In this document: positions 1 through 7,832 of the stretch, piece after piece
Layout of the letters: the number at the start of each line of letters is the position of its first letter
Position numbering within the stretch: position 1 is the stretch's first letter
Assembly: GCA_902778375.1 (NCBI GenBank)
Contig: CACYXJ010000001.1
Span: 35,240-99,239, forward strand
DNA: 64,000 nucleotides
Source: an uncultured Erysipelotrichaceae bacterium
GTDB taxonomy: Bacteria; Bacillota_I; Bacilli_A; Erysipelotrichales; Erysipelotrichaceae
Reading direction: 5' to 3'
Notes under the pieces: generated by a model
Databases searched by the model: none
Seen by the model: the letters and a program-made list of their open reading frames with translations, nothing else
Told to the model about the DNA's origin: nothing
Translations under genes and position numbers: made by a program

Positions 1-1
1 C

Positions 2-472
2 AGATCAATCGCTATCATGGATACTGCTCTCAGAAGAAGATTCAACTTTATTGAAATGCTTCCTGATGAGTCGCTTCTTGATGATATCGATGATATAGAT
101 GGAATCAACGTTTCAGCAATGCTGAAGAAAATGAATCAGAGAATCAGCCTTCTCCTTGACCGGGAGCATACAATCGGACATTCATATTTCATGCCTCTGA
201 AAGATATGCCGTCTATTGAAATGCTGAAAACCATTTTTAAAAACAGTATTATTCCTTTATTGCAGGAGTACTTCTTTGATGATTACGAAAAAATCAGACT
301 TGTATTTGCTGATAATCAAAAGAACAATTCAGAGGTAGAATTCATTACACGTTATGAAACGGTTGCCAATGATCTGTTTGGCAATACAGATGCAGTCGAA
401 GAACTGATCATCAATTATTCGATAAATGAAAGTGCTCTGCTTCGGCCTGAATCATATATTGGTATTTATTAG
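2..472 (+). CDS. mcrB: McrB AAA+ GTPase, C-terminal fragment (cut by window edge)
   Basis: The frame is open from the first bases and reads RSIAIMDTALRRRF, the conserved stretch of the McrB AAA+ domain that carries the arginine finger and sensor region (compare D-x-ALRRRF in the family). About 156 residues are visible; the GTP-binding part lies outside the window. In the family, McrB is the GTP-driven translocase of the McrBC modification-dependent restriction system and forms rings that dock McrC. The next gene is mcrC, 5 bases downstream, which supports the call. The gene lies in AT-rich DNA that continues to about 6.5 kb. The internal ATG at 17 is not the true start. Confidence 0.85.
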   Translation, partial: RSIAIMDTALRRRFNFIEMLPDESLLDDIDDIDGINVSAMLKKMNQRISLLLDREHTIGHSYFMPLKDMPSIEMLKTIFKNSIIPLLQEYFFDDYEKIRLVFADNQKNNSEVEFITRYETVANDLFGNTDAVEELIINYSINESALLRPESYIGIY

Positions 473-477
473 GATTT

Positions 478-1803
478 ATGAAAGCATATACGATTAAGGA
501 ATTTCAATCATTTATTAGCAGAAAAGACAAAGAACAGGTTGGTTCTGATTTCGTTGTGCTTGAAGATAAAACATTTGATTCCCTGGAGCAGTTTATTCTT
601 GAAAACCAGAAAGAACCGGAAGACGACACCCAAGCCTGGCAGTTGCTGTCTATCTCTGTAAAACGGGGGAAAAAGGTTATCTCAGCCAGGAATTATGTTG
701 GCTTGATTACAATGAATGACGGTACGATGATCCAGATATTGCCGAAACTTGAAAATGCAGATGATACTACAGCGACAAAACTGTTAAAGGAAATGCTGTC
801 GACAGTCAAGGAATTGCCGTTTAAGTCATTTAACACAGCAAATGTAGCAGCTGACAGACTCCCACTGCTGGAAGTATTTATCAGGATGTTTCTGACTGAA
901 GTTGGACTATTAATCAAGCGCGGTCTGAAATTTGGTTATGTTGAGAAAAACAATAATGAGCGCTTTCTTAAAGGCAAGTTGGATATCAATAACCAGATTC
1001 GTAATAATCTTATTCACAGAGAAAGAGTATATGTTCAATATGATGATTTTGAAGCGAACAGACCAGAGAATCGATTGATAAAATCAACACTGCAGTATTT
1101 AAAACCAAGAATTCGTGACAGCAAAAATCTGAGAGACTGCAACCGGTATTTACTGATAATGGCAGATATTGAAGAGTCATTAGATATTGCCAGTGATTTT
1201 TCAAAATGTTCTTCCGGTAGAAATATGAAGGAGTATGAACAATTACTGCAATGGTGCCGTATATTTCTTCAAAACAGAAGTTTTACGTCTTTCAAAGGAA
1301 GTGAAGTTGCTTTTGCACTTCTTTTCCCGATGGAAACTCTGTTTGAAAGCTTTGTGGCAGAAAAACTGAAAAAGAGAATGGCTAATACTGAATACTATGT
1401 TTCAACACAGGATAGAGGTCATTATTTGTTTGATCAGCCAAGAAAATTTGCTTTAAGGCCGGATATAGTTGTAACTAACAAAGAGAACAATTCAAAAGTA
1501 ATACTTGATACAAAATGGAAAGTACTGTCAGCACTGGATCGGAATAATTACGGAATCGCACAGTCTGATATGTATCAGATGTATATCTATCAGAAGAAAT
1601 ATAATGCTAAAAAAGTTGTACTTCTATATCCATACAACAGTACATTTGCTGATTTAAAAGAATCCATAATTTATTTTTCCAACGAAGATAAACCAGTGAC
1701 GATACAGGTCGCATTAATTGATTTGATGAATATGAATGATAGTATCAGTCAGATTGCTGCAATAATCAAAAAAGCAACAGATAATATTTCTGAAAATTAT
1801 TAA
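478..1803 (+). CDS. mcrC: McrC, nuclease subunit of McrBC restriction system
   Basis: 441 residues, the usual McrC length. The N-terminal half contains the McrC-type segment GLITMNDGTMIQILPKL. The C-terminal half carries a PD-(D/E)xK nuclease core: RPDIVV with Asp near residue 329, then LDTKWK with Asp 344 and Lys 346, followed by a helix rich in Q and Y (SDMYQMYIYQKKYNAKKVVLLYP), as in McrC and related Cas4-like nucleases. All key residues are present, so the nuclease should be active. McrBC cleaves DNA carrying methylated or hydroxymethylated cytosines and is a barrier to phage and foreign DNA. It is co-transcribed with mcrB; the stop is followed at once by a sigma-54-like promoter motif. 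Confidence 0.88.
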   Translation: MKAYTIKEFQSFISRKDKEQVGSDFVVLEDKTFDSLEQFILENQKEPEDDTQAWQLLSISVKRGKKVISARNYVGLITMNDGTMIQILPKLENADDTTATKLLKEMLSTVKELPFKSFNTANVAADRLPLLEVFIRMFLTEVGLLIKRGLKFGYVEKNNNERFLKGKLDINNQIRNNLIHRERVYVQYDDFEANRPENRLIKSTLQYLKPRIRDSKNLRDCNRYLLIMADIEESLDIASDFSKCSSGRNMKEYEQLLQWCRIFLQNRSFTSFKGSEVAFALLFPMETLFESFVAEKLKKRMANTEYYVSTQDRGHYLFDQPRKFALRPDIVVTNKENNSKVILDTKWKVLSALDRNNYGIAQSDMYQMYIYQKKYNAKKVVLLYPYNSTFADLKESIIYFSNEDKPVTIQVALIDLMNMNDSISQIAAIIKKATDNISENY

Positions 1804-1806
1804 CTC

Positions 1807-1821
1807 TGGCGGTTTTTTTGT
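1807..1821 (+). promoter_or_regulatory. Sigma-54-like -24/-12 element
   Basis: TGGCGGTTTTTTTGT, with GG at 1808-1809 and GT at 1820-1821, exactly 10 bases apart, as in sigma-54 promoters (consensus TGGCAC-N5-TTGC). It lies 59 bases before the start codon of the helicase remnant at 1879. The last base is T rather than C, so it is a weaker match than the copies at 12873, 26420 and 63468. Confidence 0.45.
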
Positions 1822-1878
1822 GTCATGAGGAATGTATATAATTAAATAATCGATATTATCTGCAGTGGAGGGTATGTG

Positions 1879-2025
1879 ATGAAATCCAACTTTGAATTTC
1901 TTAATCAATACTGGGAAGACCTTTCTGAAATCGGCAAACTTGCAGAAGGATATTTATCTATAACGATAAACTGGCAGATCATTGAACAATATCTGTGTTG
2001 TCGCAAGAACAAAAAAACTTGTTGA
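1879..2025 (+). pseudogene. N-terminal remnant of a DEAD/DEAH restriction helicase
   Basis: A good ribosome site (GTGGAGGG) precedes the ATG. The first 26 residues, MKSNFEFLNQYWEDLSEIG and on, resemble the amino-terminal start of HsdR-like DEAD/DEAH helicases with an N-terminal DUF4145-type region (remembered pattern: N-F-x-FL at the start, then a LAE-x-YL motif). After about residue 27 the similarity stops and the frame runs into the helicase fragment described next, ending at a TGA after 48 codons. I read it as the 5 prime stub of a deleted gene. It could be expressed from the sigma-54-like element just upstream, but no function is expected. Confidence 0.55.
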
Positions 2026-2347
2026 GGATTATAAAACGCAACTTAATAAAGCTGGAATCAAAACATATTTAATCAAAAGAAACAATGCAGATGATCGGAA
2101 TTTTGATGGTGTTCGTGTAGCGACAATGCATCGTGTAAAAGGCTTAGAGTTTCAATATGTTTTCGTGGTCGCTGTTAATAACCGCATCGTTCCTTTGACT
2201 TCTGCCATTAACAAAACTGATGCTGTTTCTGAATCTGAAACGACTGCGGCTGAAAAGTGCCTTCTTTATGTTGCGTTAACACGTGCGCAAAAAGGTGCAT
2301 ATATTACCAGTTATGGTAAAAAATCAAGTTTTCTGGGCATTCAGTAA
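1970..2347 (+). pseudogene. UvrD/Rep-type helicase, C-terminal fragment
   Basis: The frame opens at 1970 after an in-frame stop and has no credible start. It encodes the last part of a superfamily 1 helicase: VRVATMHRVKGLEFQYVFVV matches the H-x-x-KGLEF motif, and LLYVALTRAQ matches helicase motif VI. The ATP-binding motifs I and II are absent, so it cannot be a working helicase. It abuts, in another frame, the 5 prime stub of a different helicase at 1879. The simplest reading is a deletion that fused two neighbouring defence-type helicase genes. It is followed 13 bases later by the start of the next cluster. Confidence 0.7.
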
Positions 2348-2360
2348 CGAGGTGAATATA

Positions 2361-3179
2361 ATGAATGTAAATCAAATACATAATAAAGCATTCAAAAAAG
2401 CAAAGAAAAAACTGCCAAAGAAATCAATAGTTGAGATTCTAGAGAAAGCTTATAAAAACCGTGGTGACAAAGAATTAAAACAAATTGCTCTCGAAGTTGC
2501 TCTTGAATACAAAGCTTTTGGAAAAGAGTATTTAAAACAAGCGGTTGTACTAGGAATTGATGAGTCCTTGAAGAATTCAGATAATGAGTTTTTGAGGGGC
2601 TTAGGGAAAGAAAAAATCGGTAAAGCTCTGGTAGATTCCTCAGCAAAAGTATTCAAAACAGTACGTGCTTATATGAATCAGGATATTTCTGAAGAGCAAC
2701 TTGTAGCAGGTCTGTATCAAAAAGAATTCAAGGAATTGATGATAAAAATCATGAAGGAACTGAATCTCGATGCAGAAACAATCCAAAAGAATCCTGGAAG
2801 TCTTGTGAATGTTACATGGGCAGCCATTAGTTATAATGCATTTATGGGAGCTTATAAAGAATTGCAGAAAGCATACAATGATCTTGAATTGGCAAGAGAA
2901 GAAAGAATCAGAATTGAAGCTGAATGCCGTAAGGCTGTGAGTTGTATTGCTGAATCACGTAAAGAAATGGAAGAGAGAGTATCTGCATATCTCAGTGAGC
3001 ACATGGAGGCTTTTGAAACCGGATTTGCAATGATGGATCAGGCAATTCTGGAGAATGATACAGAAGGTTTCATCAAAGGCAATGTTGAGATTCAGAAGAT
3101 GCTTAACTACGATGTTCAGTTTACCAATCAGGAAGAATTCGATTTATTGATGGAATCGGACGAATCCTTCAAATTATAG
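2361..3179 (+). CDS. All-helical protein of unknown function, cluster gene 1
   Basis: 272 residues. The ATG at 2361 is chosen because GAGGTGA stands 8 bases before it; an upstream in-frame start would overlap the helicase fragment and lacks a ribosome site. The N-terminus is strongly basic (KKAKKKLPKKS). The rest is predicted helical and charged, with a likely coiled coil around residues 170-230 rich in E, R and A (ELARE, RIRIEAECRK, ESRKEMEERV). I recognise no family. It is the first gene of a tight run with the TerB-like protein (18 bases on) and the glycine-zipper protein, so a shared function is inferred. Cytoplasmic; no signal peptide or membrane helix. Confidence 0.75.
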   Translation: MNVNQIHNKAFKKAKKKLPKKSIVEILEKAYKNRGDKELKQIALEVALEYKAFGKEYLKQAVVLGIDESLKNSDNEFLRGLGKEKIGKALVDSSAKVFKTVRAYMNQDISEEQLVAGLYQKEFKELMIKIMKELNLDAETIQKNPGSLVNVTWAAISYNAFMGAYKELQKAYNDLELAREERIRIEAECRKAVSCIAESRKEMEERVSAYLSEHMEAFETGFAMMDQAILENDTEGFIKGNVEIQKMLNYDVQFTNQEEFDLLMESDESFKL

Positions 3180-3197
3180 AAAGGCAGAGTGCGAATA

Positions 3198-3971
3198 ATG
3201 GGTTTATTTGACAAAATGAAGAAGACACTGGAAGAAGGTGCTGAAAATGTAAAGAAAGCAACTCAAAATCTTTCAGAGTCTGTAAAAGATATCAATATTT
3301 CTGAATCTGTTAAAGAACTGTCAAAGAAGGGCGAGACAGCAATTCAGGGACTTAAAGACAACAGCACAGAAATGATCAAAAACGCAAGAGAAGCTCTTTC
3401 AAAAAAAGAAGAACCGAATGATTTGATCACAAATGAGGATGCGTTAAAGGTGTTCTATTTTCAGATGGCTGCAGATGACACTATTAATGTAGAAGAAGAA
3501 CAGAAATTCATGGAAATCGGAAGAGATTTGGATCCCGATTTTGAGTCTTATAAGGAAAACCTCATTCAAAAATGCAAAGAGTCTATTAATAGAGAAAGCG
3601 ATCCAGATTATTATCTGGACAATATCACCGAAAGTATTGGGGAAGCAATTAAGCACTCTCAGCAGACAAGCGCAGGTACTGTTCATCCAAAACTATTGCT
3701 TTGGAATCTGATTGCAATTTCTGTTTCGGATCATGAATATCTGGAAGTAGAGAAGAAGATGTTAAGAAGTGTGATTCGTTGGCTACATATTGACAGGGAT
3801 GTTCTGCTTGAAATGGAAAGCACCGTGCAAACTTTATTGGCTTTACAGGAGGAAGAAGAGTGGCTCCGGTCTTCAGACCGGCAGTATTCTGAAGTTGAAA
3901 AACATCTGAATGAAATATCAGATCGTAAAGTTGCGATTATGCGGAGTATACATGCTCTGATAATGGATTGA
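3198..3971 (+). CDS. TerB-like domain protein, cluster gene 2
   Basis: 257 residues from the ATG at 3198 (a GTG at 3189 is a possible alternative). Residues 1-75 are amphipathic with repeats of the type ENVKKATQNLSESVKD, like LEA or apolipoprotein-type helices that lie on membranes. Residues 85-190 resemble a TerB-type helical domain: KVFYFQMAADDTINVEEEQKFMEIG and then LLLWNLIAISVSDHEYLEVEKKMLRSV show the paired acidic helix ends (DD-x-I-x-x-EE and DHEYLEVEKK) typical of that fold. TerB-like domains occur in stress and phage-defence operons near membrane proteins. Spacing to the next gene is 13 bases, with AAAGGAG before it, so the genes are co-transcribed. Confidence 0.65.
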   Translation: MGLFDKMKKTLEEGAENVKKATQNLSESVKDINISESVKELSKKGETAIQGLKDNSTEMIKNAREALSKKEEPNDLITNEDALKVFYFQMAADDTINVEEEQKFMEIGRDLDPDFESYKENLIQKCKESINRESDPDYYLDNITESIGEAIKHSQQTSAGTVHPKLLLWNLIAISVSDHEYLEVEKKMLRSVIRWLHIDRDVLLEMESTVQTLLALQEEEEWLRSSDRQYSEVEKHLNEISDRKVAIMRSIHALIMD

Positions 3972-3984
3972 AAGGAGTAAAAAC

Positions 3985-4989
3985 ATGCCGTTACCGATTT
4001 TATTCATTGGAACTGCAATTGCGACAGGTCTGTTTGGATCTGGTAAAACTGCCAAAGCAGTTATTAACAGTAATAAAGCAAAAGAAATCAATAAGCTTGC
4101 TAATGAAGGTGTTATTAATGCTACAGAGAAACTGGATATGCAAAGACAGGAAGTTCAGACTTCTTTGGAAAACCTGGGCTCATTGAAACTGTTTGTTCTG
4201 AAAAATAATGTCAACTCCTTTTTAGACACTTTTGAGCAGATAAAGAATGTCGATTTTACAGAATCAACCGGGCTTGAAGAACTGCAGAATCTTCACATTG
4301 ATCAGCAAACCTTTGCAGAACTGCGTGAACTTGGAAATTTTGCGATAGATGTAGCAGGTGGAGTGGCTGCGGGTGCTGTTGGCGGTGCATTAACCGCTAT
4401 TGGTGCATACGGTGCAGCAACAACATTTGCAGCAGCATCTACGGGAACCGCGATTGCAACATTATCCGGAGCTGCTGCCACAAATGCAACACTGGCATTT
4501 TTTGGCGGAGGTTCACTTGCTGCCGGTGGACTTGGTATTGCTGGAGGTATGATGGTACTAGGTGGCCTTGTTGCCGGTCCTGCATTGATGGTTATGGGCT
4601 TGATTACCGGTGCAAAAGCAGATGAAAAACTGGAAAAAGCAATGGCTAACCAGGCTCAGGCAGAAGAAACAATAGAAGCACTGAACACAGCATCTTTCCA
4701 ATGTACGGCAATTCGCCGCAGAACAAATATGTTCTATAATCTTCTTGCACATTTGGATTCTTACTTCTTAAAGCAGATTTGGGTTATGGAAGATATCGTA
4801 AAAGAGGAAGGTACTGATTACAGAGCTTATAAACCTGAATCAAAAAAGGCTGTTGCGGCTGCAGTATCCACCGCTGCATCAATTAAGGCTGTTTTGGATA
4901 CACCCATACTTACTGATGAAGGAAGTCTGACTGAACAATCGGAAGAAATGTCAAAGCAGATAGCTGAGTTGATTTATAAGCAAAATTGA
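3985..4989 (+). CDS. Glycine-zipper membrane protein, cluster gene 3
   Basis: 334 residues. Residues 1-20 are hydrophobic and contain GSGKTA, which resembles but is not a full P-loop. Residues 118-210 form a long hydrophobic stretch dominated by G, A and T (VAGGVAAGAVGGALTAIGAY, then GGGSLAAGGLGIAGG), a glycine-zipper pattern seen in proteins that insert into or oligomerise in membranes. Both flanks are helical and polar. Being last before a strong terminator and directly after the TerB-like gene, it may be the membrane-acting member of the cluster; this is inference. I do not recognise a characterised family. Confidence 0.7.
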   Translation: MPLPILFIGTAIATGLFGSGKTAKAVINSNKAKEINKLANEGVINATEKLDMQRQEVQTSLENLGSLKLFVLKNNVNSFLDTFEQIKNVDFTESTGLEELQNLHIDQQTFAELRELGNFAIDVAGGVAAGAVGGALTAIGAYGAATTFAAASTGTAIATLSGAAATNATLAFFGGGSLAAGGLGIAGGMMVLGGLVAGPALMVMGLITGAKADEKLEKAMANQAQAEETIEALNTASFQCTAIRRRTNMFYNLLAHLDSYFLKQIWVMEDIVKEEGTDYRAYKPESKKAVAAAVSTAASIKAVLDTPILTDEGSLTEQSEEMSKQIAELIYKQN

Positions 4990-5018
4990 GTAGCTATATC
5001 CCATTGATATTAATAGTT

Positions 5019-5050
5019 AAAGACAAGTACATTGATATACTTGTCTTTTC
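5019..5050 (+). terminator. Rho-independent terminator after cluster genes 1-3
   Basis: Inverted repeat AAAGACAAGTA (5019-5029) / TACTTGTCTTT (5038-5048) with an 8-base loop and a short T-run. It separates the first three cluster genes from the GTPase. Confidence 0.75.
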
Positions 5051-5188
5051 TATAATGAGGAGAAGTTTTCAATTGTCTCATTTTAGGAGTTTCATACTTT
5101 TCCTTTGTGGATGTTTCAGGTAATAGAATAAAATGAGAAAACTAAATATACCTATAATCTGCTGATACGTATGTTTATAGTTGGTTCA

Positions 5189-5197
5189 TGGTATACT
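5189..5197 (+). promoter_or_regulatory. Extended -10 promoter for the GTPase gene
   Basis: TGGTATACT gives TG-N-TATACT, an extended -10 box. It lies about 100 bases before the GTPase start in an otherwise open 250-base gap. No convincing -35 hexamer is seen. Confidence 0.4.
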
Positions 5198-5298
5198 GCA
5201 AATAACAAGAAGCAATCATCCACTATAACCATGCCAATAATTGCATATGTGAATAGATTATATGATTGTTTTGACAGTGAAAAAACTAGGAGTAGTAT

Positions 5299-6540
5299 AT
5301 GCTGAGAAAAATAATAAAAGGAAAGCCGCAGTATCAGAGAATCATTGATCTGGAAGACGATAAGATTAATGTTTTGCTTTTAGGTACTTCCGGATGCGGA
5401 AAGAGCACTCTGATTAATTCTATTCTTGGTACGGAAAGCGCAGAAACAGGTGCCGGCCAGGCTGTGACAAAGAATATCAGTGTTTATCAGGATGATGAAC
5501 TGCCTTTCAGAATGATTGATACTGTCGGATATGAATATGGCTTCTTTAAGCAGAACAAGATAAAGAATGACTTAGTAAAGTTCTGTAAAGAAGGTGTCAA
5601 GAAAAACGAAATTGACAAGCTGATTCATATGATCTGGTTCTGTATTGATGGAACTGTGAAGCGTGTTGATCAGGTTGTCCTTGATTACATAAAAAGCGTC
5701 ACTAATGACTGGAAAAATGTGCCGATCATTATTGTCTTCACGAAATCCTATTCAGATGTTGAAATCAACGAAAACATTGAAATGGCTAAAGAAGCTATCA
5801 TCACTTACAATGCCAGGCATAAGAAGAAACTGGATGTCAGGGATATTATTCCTGTCGTGGCAAAAACATATCAGATTACACAGAGTGTGAGTGTTCCTCC
5901 GAAAGGTTTGGATGTTCTCGTAACCAGGACCAATGAACTGGCTCCGGAAGCTAAGAGACTGGCGGAAAGCACAATCAAGGAAATCGATCTGAAACTGAAA
6001 AGAGATGCGGCAAGTTCATATGTAACTACAAGCACTTTTGCTGCGGCCACAGTCGGAGCTGTTCCGGTTTCTTTTCCTGATGCAACAGTTCTGGTTCCTT
6101 TGCAGACCTTTATGATGAGAGGAATTGCCAAAACATATGGCATCTCGGAAGGATCTGATACGAACAAAATAATTGATCAGATCCTAAAGGTTGGCGGAAC
6201 AACGATAGCCGGAAAGACACTGATCAATCTGCTGAAGAATATTCCGGGATTTAACGTAGCAGCTTCAGTGATTAATGCGGTAGTTGCCGGTGTCGTTACT
6301 TATGCGGCAGGGGAAGCCAGTACGATTCTCTTTGAAAAGATGTATACCGGGGAAATTGATACTGCGGGTATCGACTGGGAGAAAGAAATAGCAGTATTAT
6401 TCAGTCAATATATCCCGGACGTGGTAAATATTATCAATGAATTGTTGTCAAAGAACGGGGAATTCAATATAAGCAGGTTCCTTGAAGTACTGTTAAGGAA
6501 AAAGGACAATAAGACAAAAAACAATGAAAACGAGCAATAA
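5299..6540 (+). CDS. Era/YcjF-like GTPase with DUF697-type C-terminus
   Basis: 413 residues, ribosome site TAGGAG. G1 is GTSGCGKST (residues 29-37), G3 is DTVG (74-77), and G4 appears as VFTKSYSD near residue 150, replacing the usual NKxD by TKSY, so guanine specificity may be altered. From about residue 240 the segment AAATVGAVPVSFPDATVLVP followed by QTFMMRGIAKTYG matches the DUF697 pattern (hydrophobic hairpin, PxxFPDA, then LQ-x-xMI-x-x-IA-x-xYG) found in YcjF-like membrane-associated GTPases. A second hydrophobic glycine-rich segment (FNVAASVINAVVAGVVTYAAG) follows. It has its own promoter after a terminator but lies next to the TerB-like and glycine-zipper genes, which suggests a membrane-remodelling or membrane-guarding partner. 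Function unknown. Confidence 0.75.
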   Translation: MLRKIIKGKPQYQRIIDLEDDKINVLLLGTSGCGKSTLINSILGTESAETGAGQAVTKNISVYQDDELPFRMIDTVGYEYGFFKQNKIKNDLVKFCKEGVKKNEIDKLIHMIWFCIDGTVKRVDQVVLDYIKSVTNDWKNVPIIIVFTKSYSDVEINENIEMAKEAIITYNARHKKKLDVRDIIPVVAKTYQITQSVSVPPKGLDVLVTRTNELAPEAKRLAESTIKEIDLKLKRDAASSYVTTSTFAAATVGAVPVSFPDATVLVPLQTFMMRGIAKTYGISEGSDTNKIIDQILKVGGTTIAGKTLINLLKNIPGFNVAASVINAVVAGVVTYAAGEASTILFEKMYTGEIDTAGIDWEKEIAVLFSQYIPDVVNIINELLSKNGEFNISRFLEVLLRKKDNKTKNNENEQ

Positions 6541-6597
6541 ATGCTCATACAGGGGGATAAATACTGTTTTTCAACCACTTTTTTAGTTAAAAATAAG

Positions 6598-6614
6598 GGG
6601 ACACACCGTGTCCC
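6598..6614. promoter_or_regulatory. Palindrome, possible XRE operator
   Basis: Perfect 7-base inverted repeat GGGACAC-ACC-GTGTCCC about 80 bases upstream of the XRE regulator gene and 58 bases after the GTPase stop. On the minus strand it is followed by a weak T-rich run, so a terminator is the alternative reading. Confidence 0.4.
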
Positions 6615-6693
6615 AACAGCCAAATGCTCACTTTATGTCCTTCATTCTGTCGTGTCTGGAGGCTATGCTGAGGCCGTAAAGGAGGACTGACTG

Positions 6694-7200
6694 ATGGATC
6701 AGGTCAAAATCGGAAGGTATTTACAGGAATTGAGAAAAGAGAAGGGTCTTACTCAGGAACAGCTTGCTGACAAGATGGGCGTAGCCAGAAGAACGGTATC
6801 CCGCTGGGAAACAGGAAACAACCTGCCTGACCTGGACATTCTCATTGAGCTGTCTGATCTCTATGAAGTCGGTCTTCGTGAACTGCTAGACGGAGAAAGG
6901 AAGAGTGAGGACATGAACAAGGAAATGGAAGAAACAGTATTGAAGGTAGCAGAGTACAGCAACGAGGAAAAGACAAGATTCACACAGAGACTGCATTGGA
7001 TGTTTGTTGCAGGATTCATCGGATTCATCTTATTTATGGTGATTTCAATCATGGGACTGGAAAACACGGCTCCCTATGAGACGATTGCCAGCTTTGGCTT
7101 AGGAGTCTCATTTGGGATGATTATCATCGGTGTCATATTCACCAGCAAATATGCATCCCGGATCAGAGAGTTCAAGATGCGTCTGCTTGGAAGGCAGTAA
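6694..7200 (+). CDS. XRE-family regulator with C-terminal membrane anchor
   Basis: 168 residues, start preceded by AAAGGAGG. Residues 5-60 form a helix-turn-helix of the XRE/Cro type: IGRYLQELRKEKGLTQEQLA then VARRTVSRWETGNNLPDLDIL. Two hydrophobic helices follow (WMFVAGFIGFILFMVISIMG, about 105-125; IASFGLGVSFGMIIIGVIF, about 132-152), so the DNA-binding domain is tethered to the membrane. Such proteins are common next to peptide or transporter genes in Bacillota; here a double-glycine leader protein starts 105 bases downstream, and the regulator may sense envelope or peptide signals. Target unknown; the palindrome at 6598 is a candidate operator. Confidence 0.85.
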   Translation: MDQVKIGRYLQELRKEKGLTQEQLADKMGVARRTVSRWETGNNLPDLDILIELSDLYEVGLRELLDGERKSEDMNKEMEETVLKVAEYSNEEKTRFTQRLHWMFVAGFIGFILFMVISIMGLENTAPYETIASFGLGVSFGMIIIGVIFTSKYASRIREFKMRLLGRQ

Positions 7201-7305
7201 AAACAAAACATCTCAGCGTTACAGACAGTTAAGAAAGATTCTGTGTTACTGAACAGAATGACAGTATATAATGAACTGCAGAGGATATCTGCCGGGAGGT
7301 ACATC

Positions 7306-7737
7306 ATGGATATTAAAGACATCATCCTTAATGCGAAAAGTGTTGAACAGTTCAGGGACCTGATGAAGGAAGAAGGAAGAGAACTGTCCCAGGAAGAAGC
7401 AGAATCAATGTTTTCATATCTCGTAAAGGGAGAAGAACTCTCTGAAAATGAACTGACAGCTGTGAGTGGCGGCTGGGGAGGAGACTATCGTGACTATGCC
7501 TCGGAAGGCTGTGAAGCTACCGTTGAGATAGGAAGTGACTGCTGGGGCATAGACGGCGGATGCGAAATGGTCAACGTCCGTTACGAACATGCTCCATGCA
7601 ACACCTGTCCGAGTTGCGGTGCACAGACTGTCTATAGGAACGATGGAGGCGTTAATGTCTTCTATTACACATGCCGTTCCTGCGGTGCCCGATTCATTAA
7701 ATGGCCGGATAAGAAAAAATGGGATAAAATCAACTGA
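7306..7737 (+). CDS. Double-glycine leader protein with zinc ribbon (paralog A)
   Basis: 143 residues; the ATG at 7306 has GGGAGG 6 bases upstream. Residues 1-56 look like a bacteriocin-type leader of the Nif11 kind: helical, acidic, ending ELSENELTAVSGG with GG at 55-56. After it comes DYASEGCEATVEIGSDCWG then IDGGC, a motif shared at 19 of 24 positions with the protein at 47665. The C-terminal 50 residues hold CPSCG and CRSCG pairs, a zinc-ribbon arrangement. Cleavage after GG would release an 87-residue cysteine-rich product. No peptidase-containing exporter is nearby. Whether it is secreted, or the leader is a relic docking tag, is open. Confidence 0.75.
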   Translation: MDIKDIILNAKSVEQFRDLMKEEGRELSQEEAESMFSYLVKGEELSENELTAVSGGWGGDYRDYASEGCEATVEIGSDCWGIDGGCEMVNVRYEHAPCNTCPSCGAQTVYRNDGGVNVFYYTCRSCGARFIKWPDKKKWDKIN

Positions 7738-7762
7738 TCTGATAACAAAGACAATCATTACT

Positions 7763-7795
7763 GCAGCAGTTCCTTATGTGAGCTGCTGCTTTTTT
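7763..7795 (+). terminator. Terminator after peptide A
   Basis: GCAGCAG (7763-7769) pairs with CTGCTGC (7783-7789), followed by TTTTTT. Confidence 0.85.
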
Positions 7796-7804
7796 CATTT
7801 CTTC

Positions 7805-7830
7805 AATAAAAAAGGGAGATTTCTCTCCCT
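7805..7830 (-). terminator. Terminator of the NifX-SlyD gene
   Basis: On the minus strand GGGAGA (7829-7824) pairs with TCTCCC (7819-7814), then a run of T. It lies 3 bases after the stop. Confidence 0.85.
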
Positions 7831-7832
7831 GA

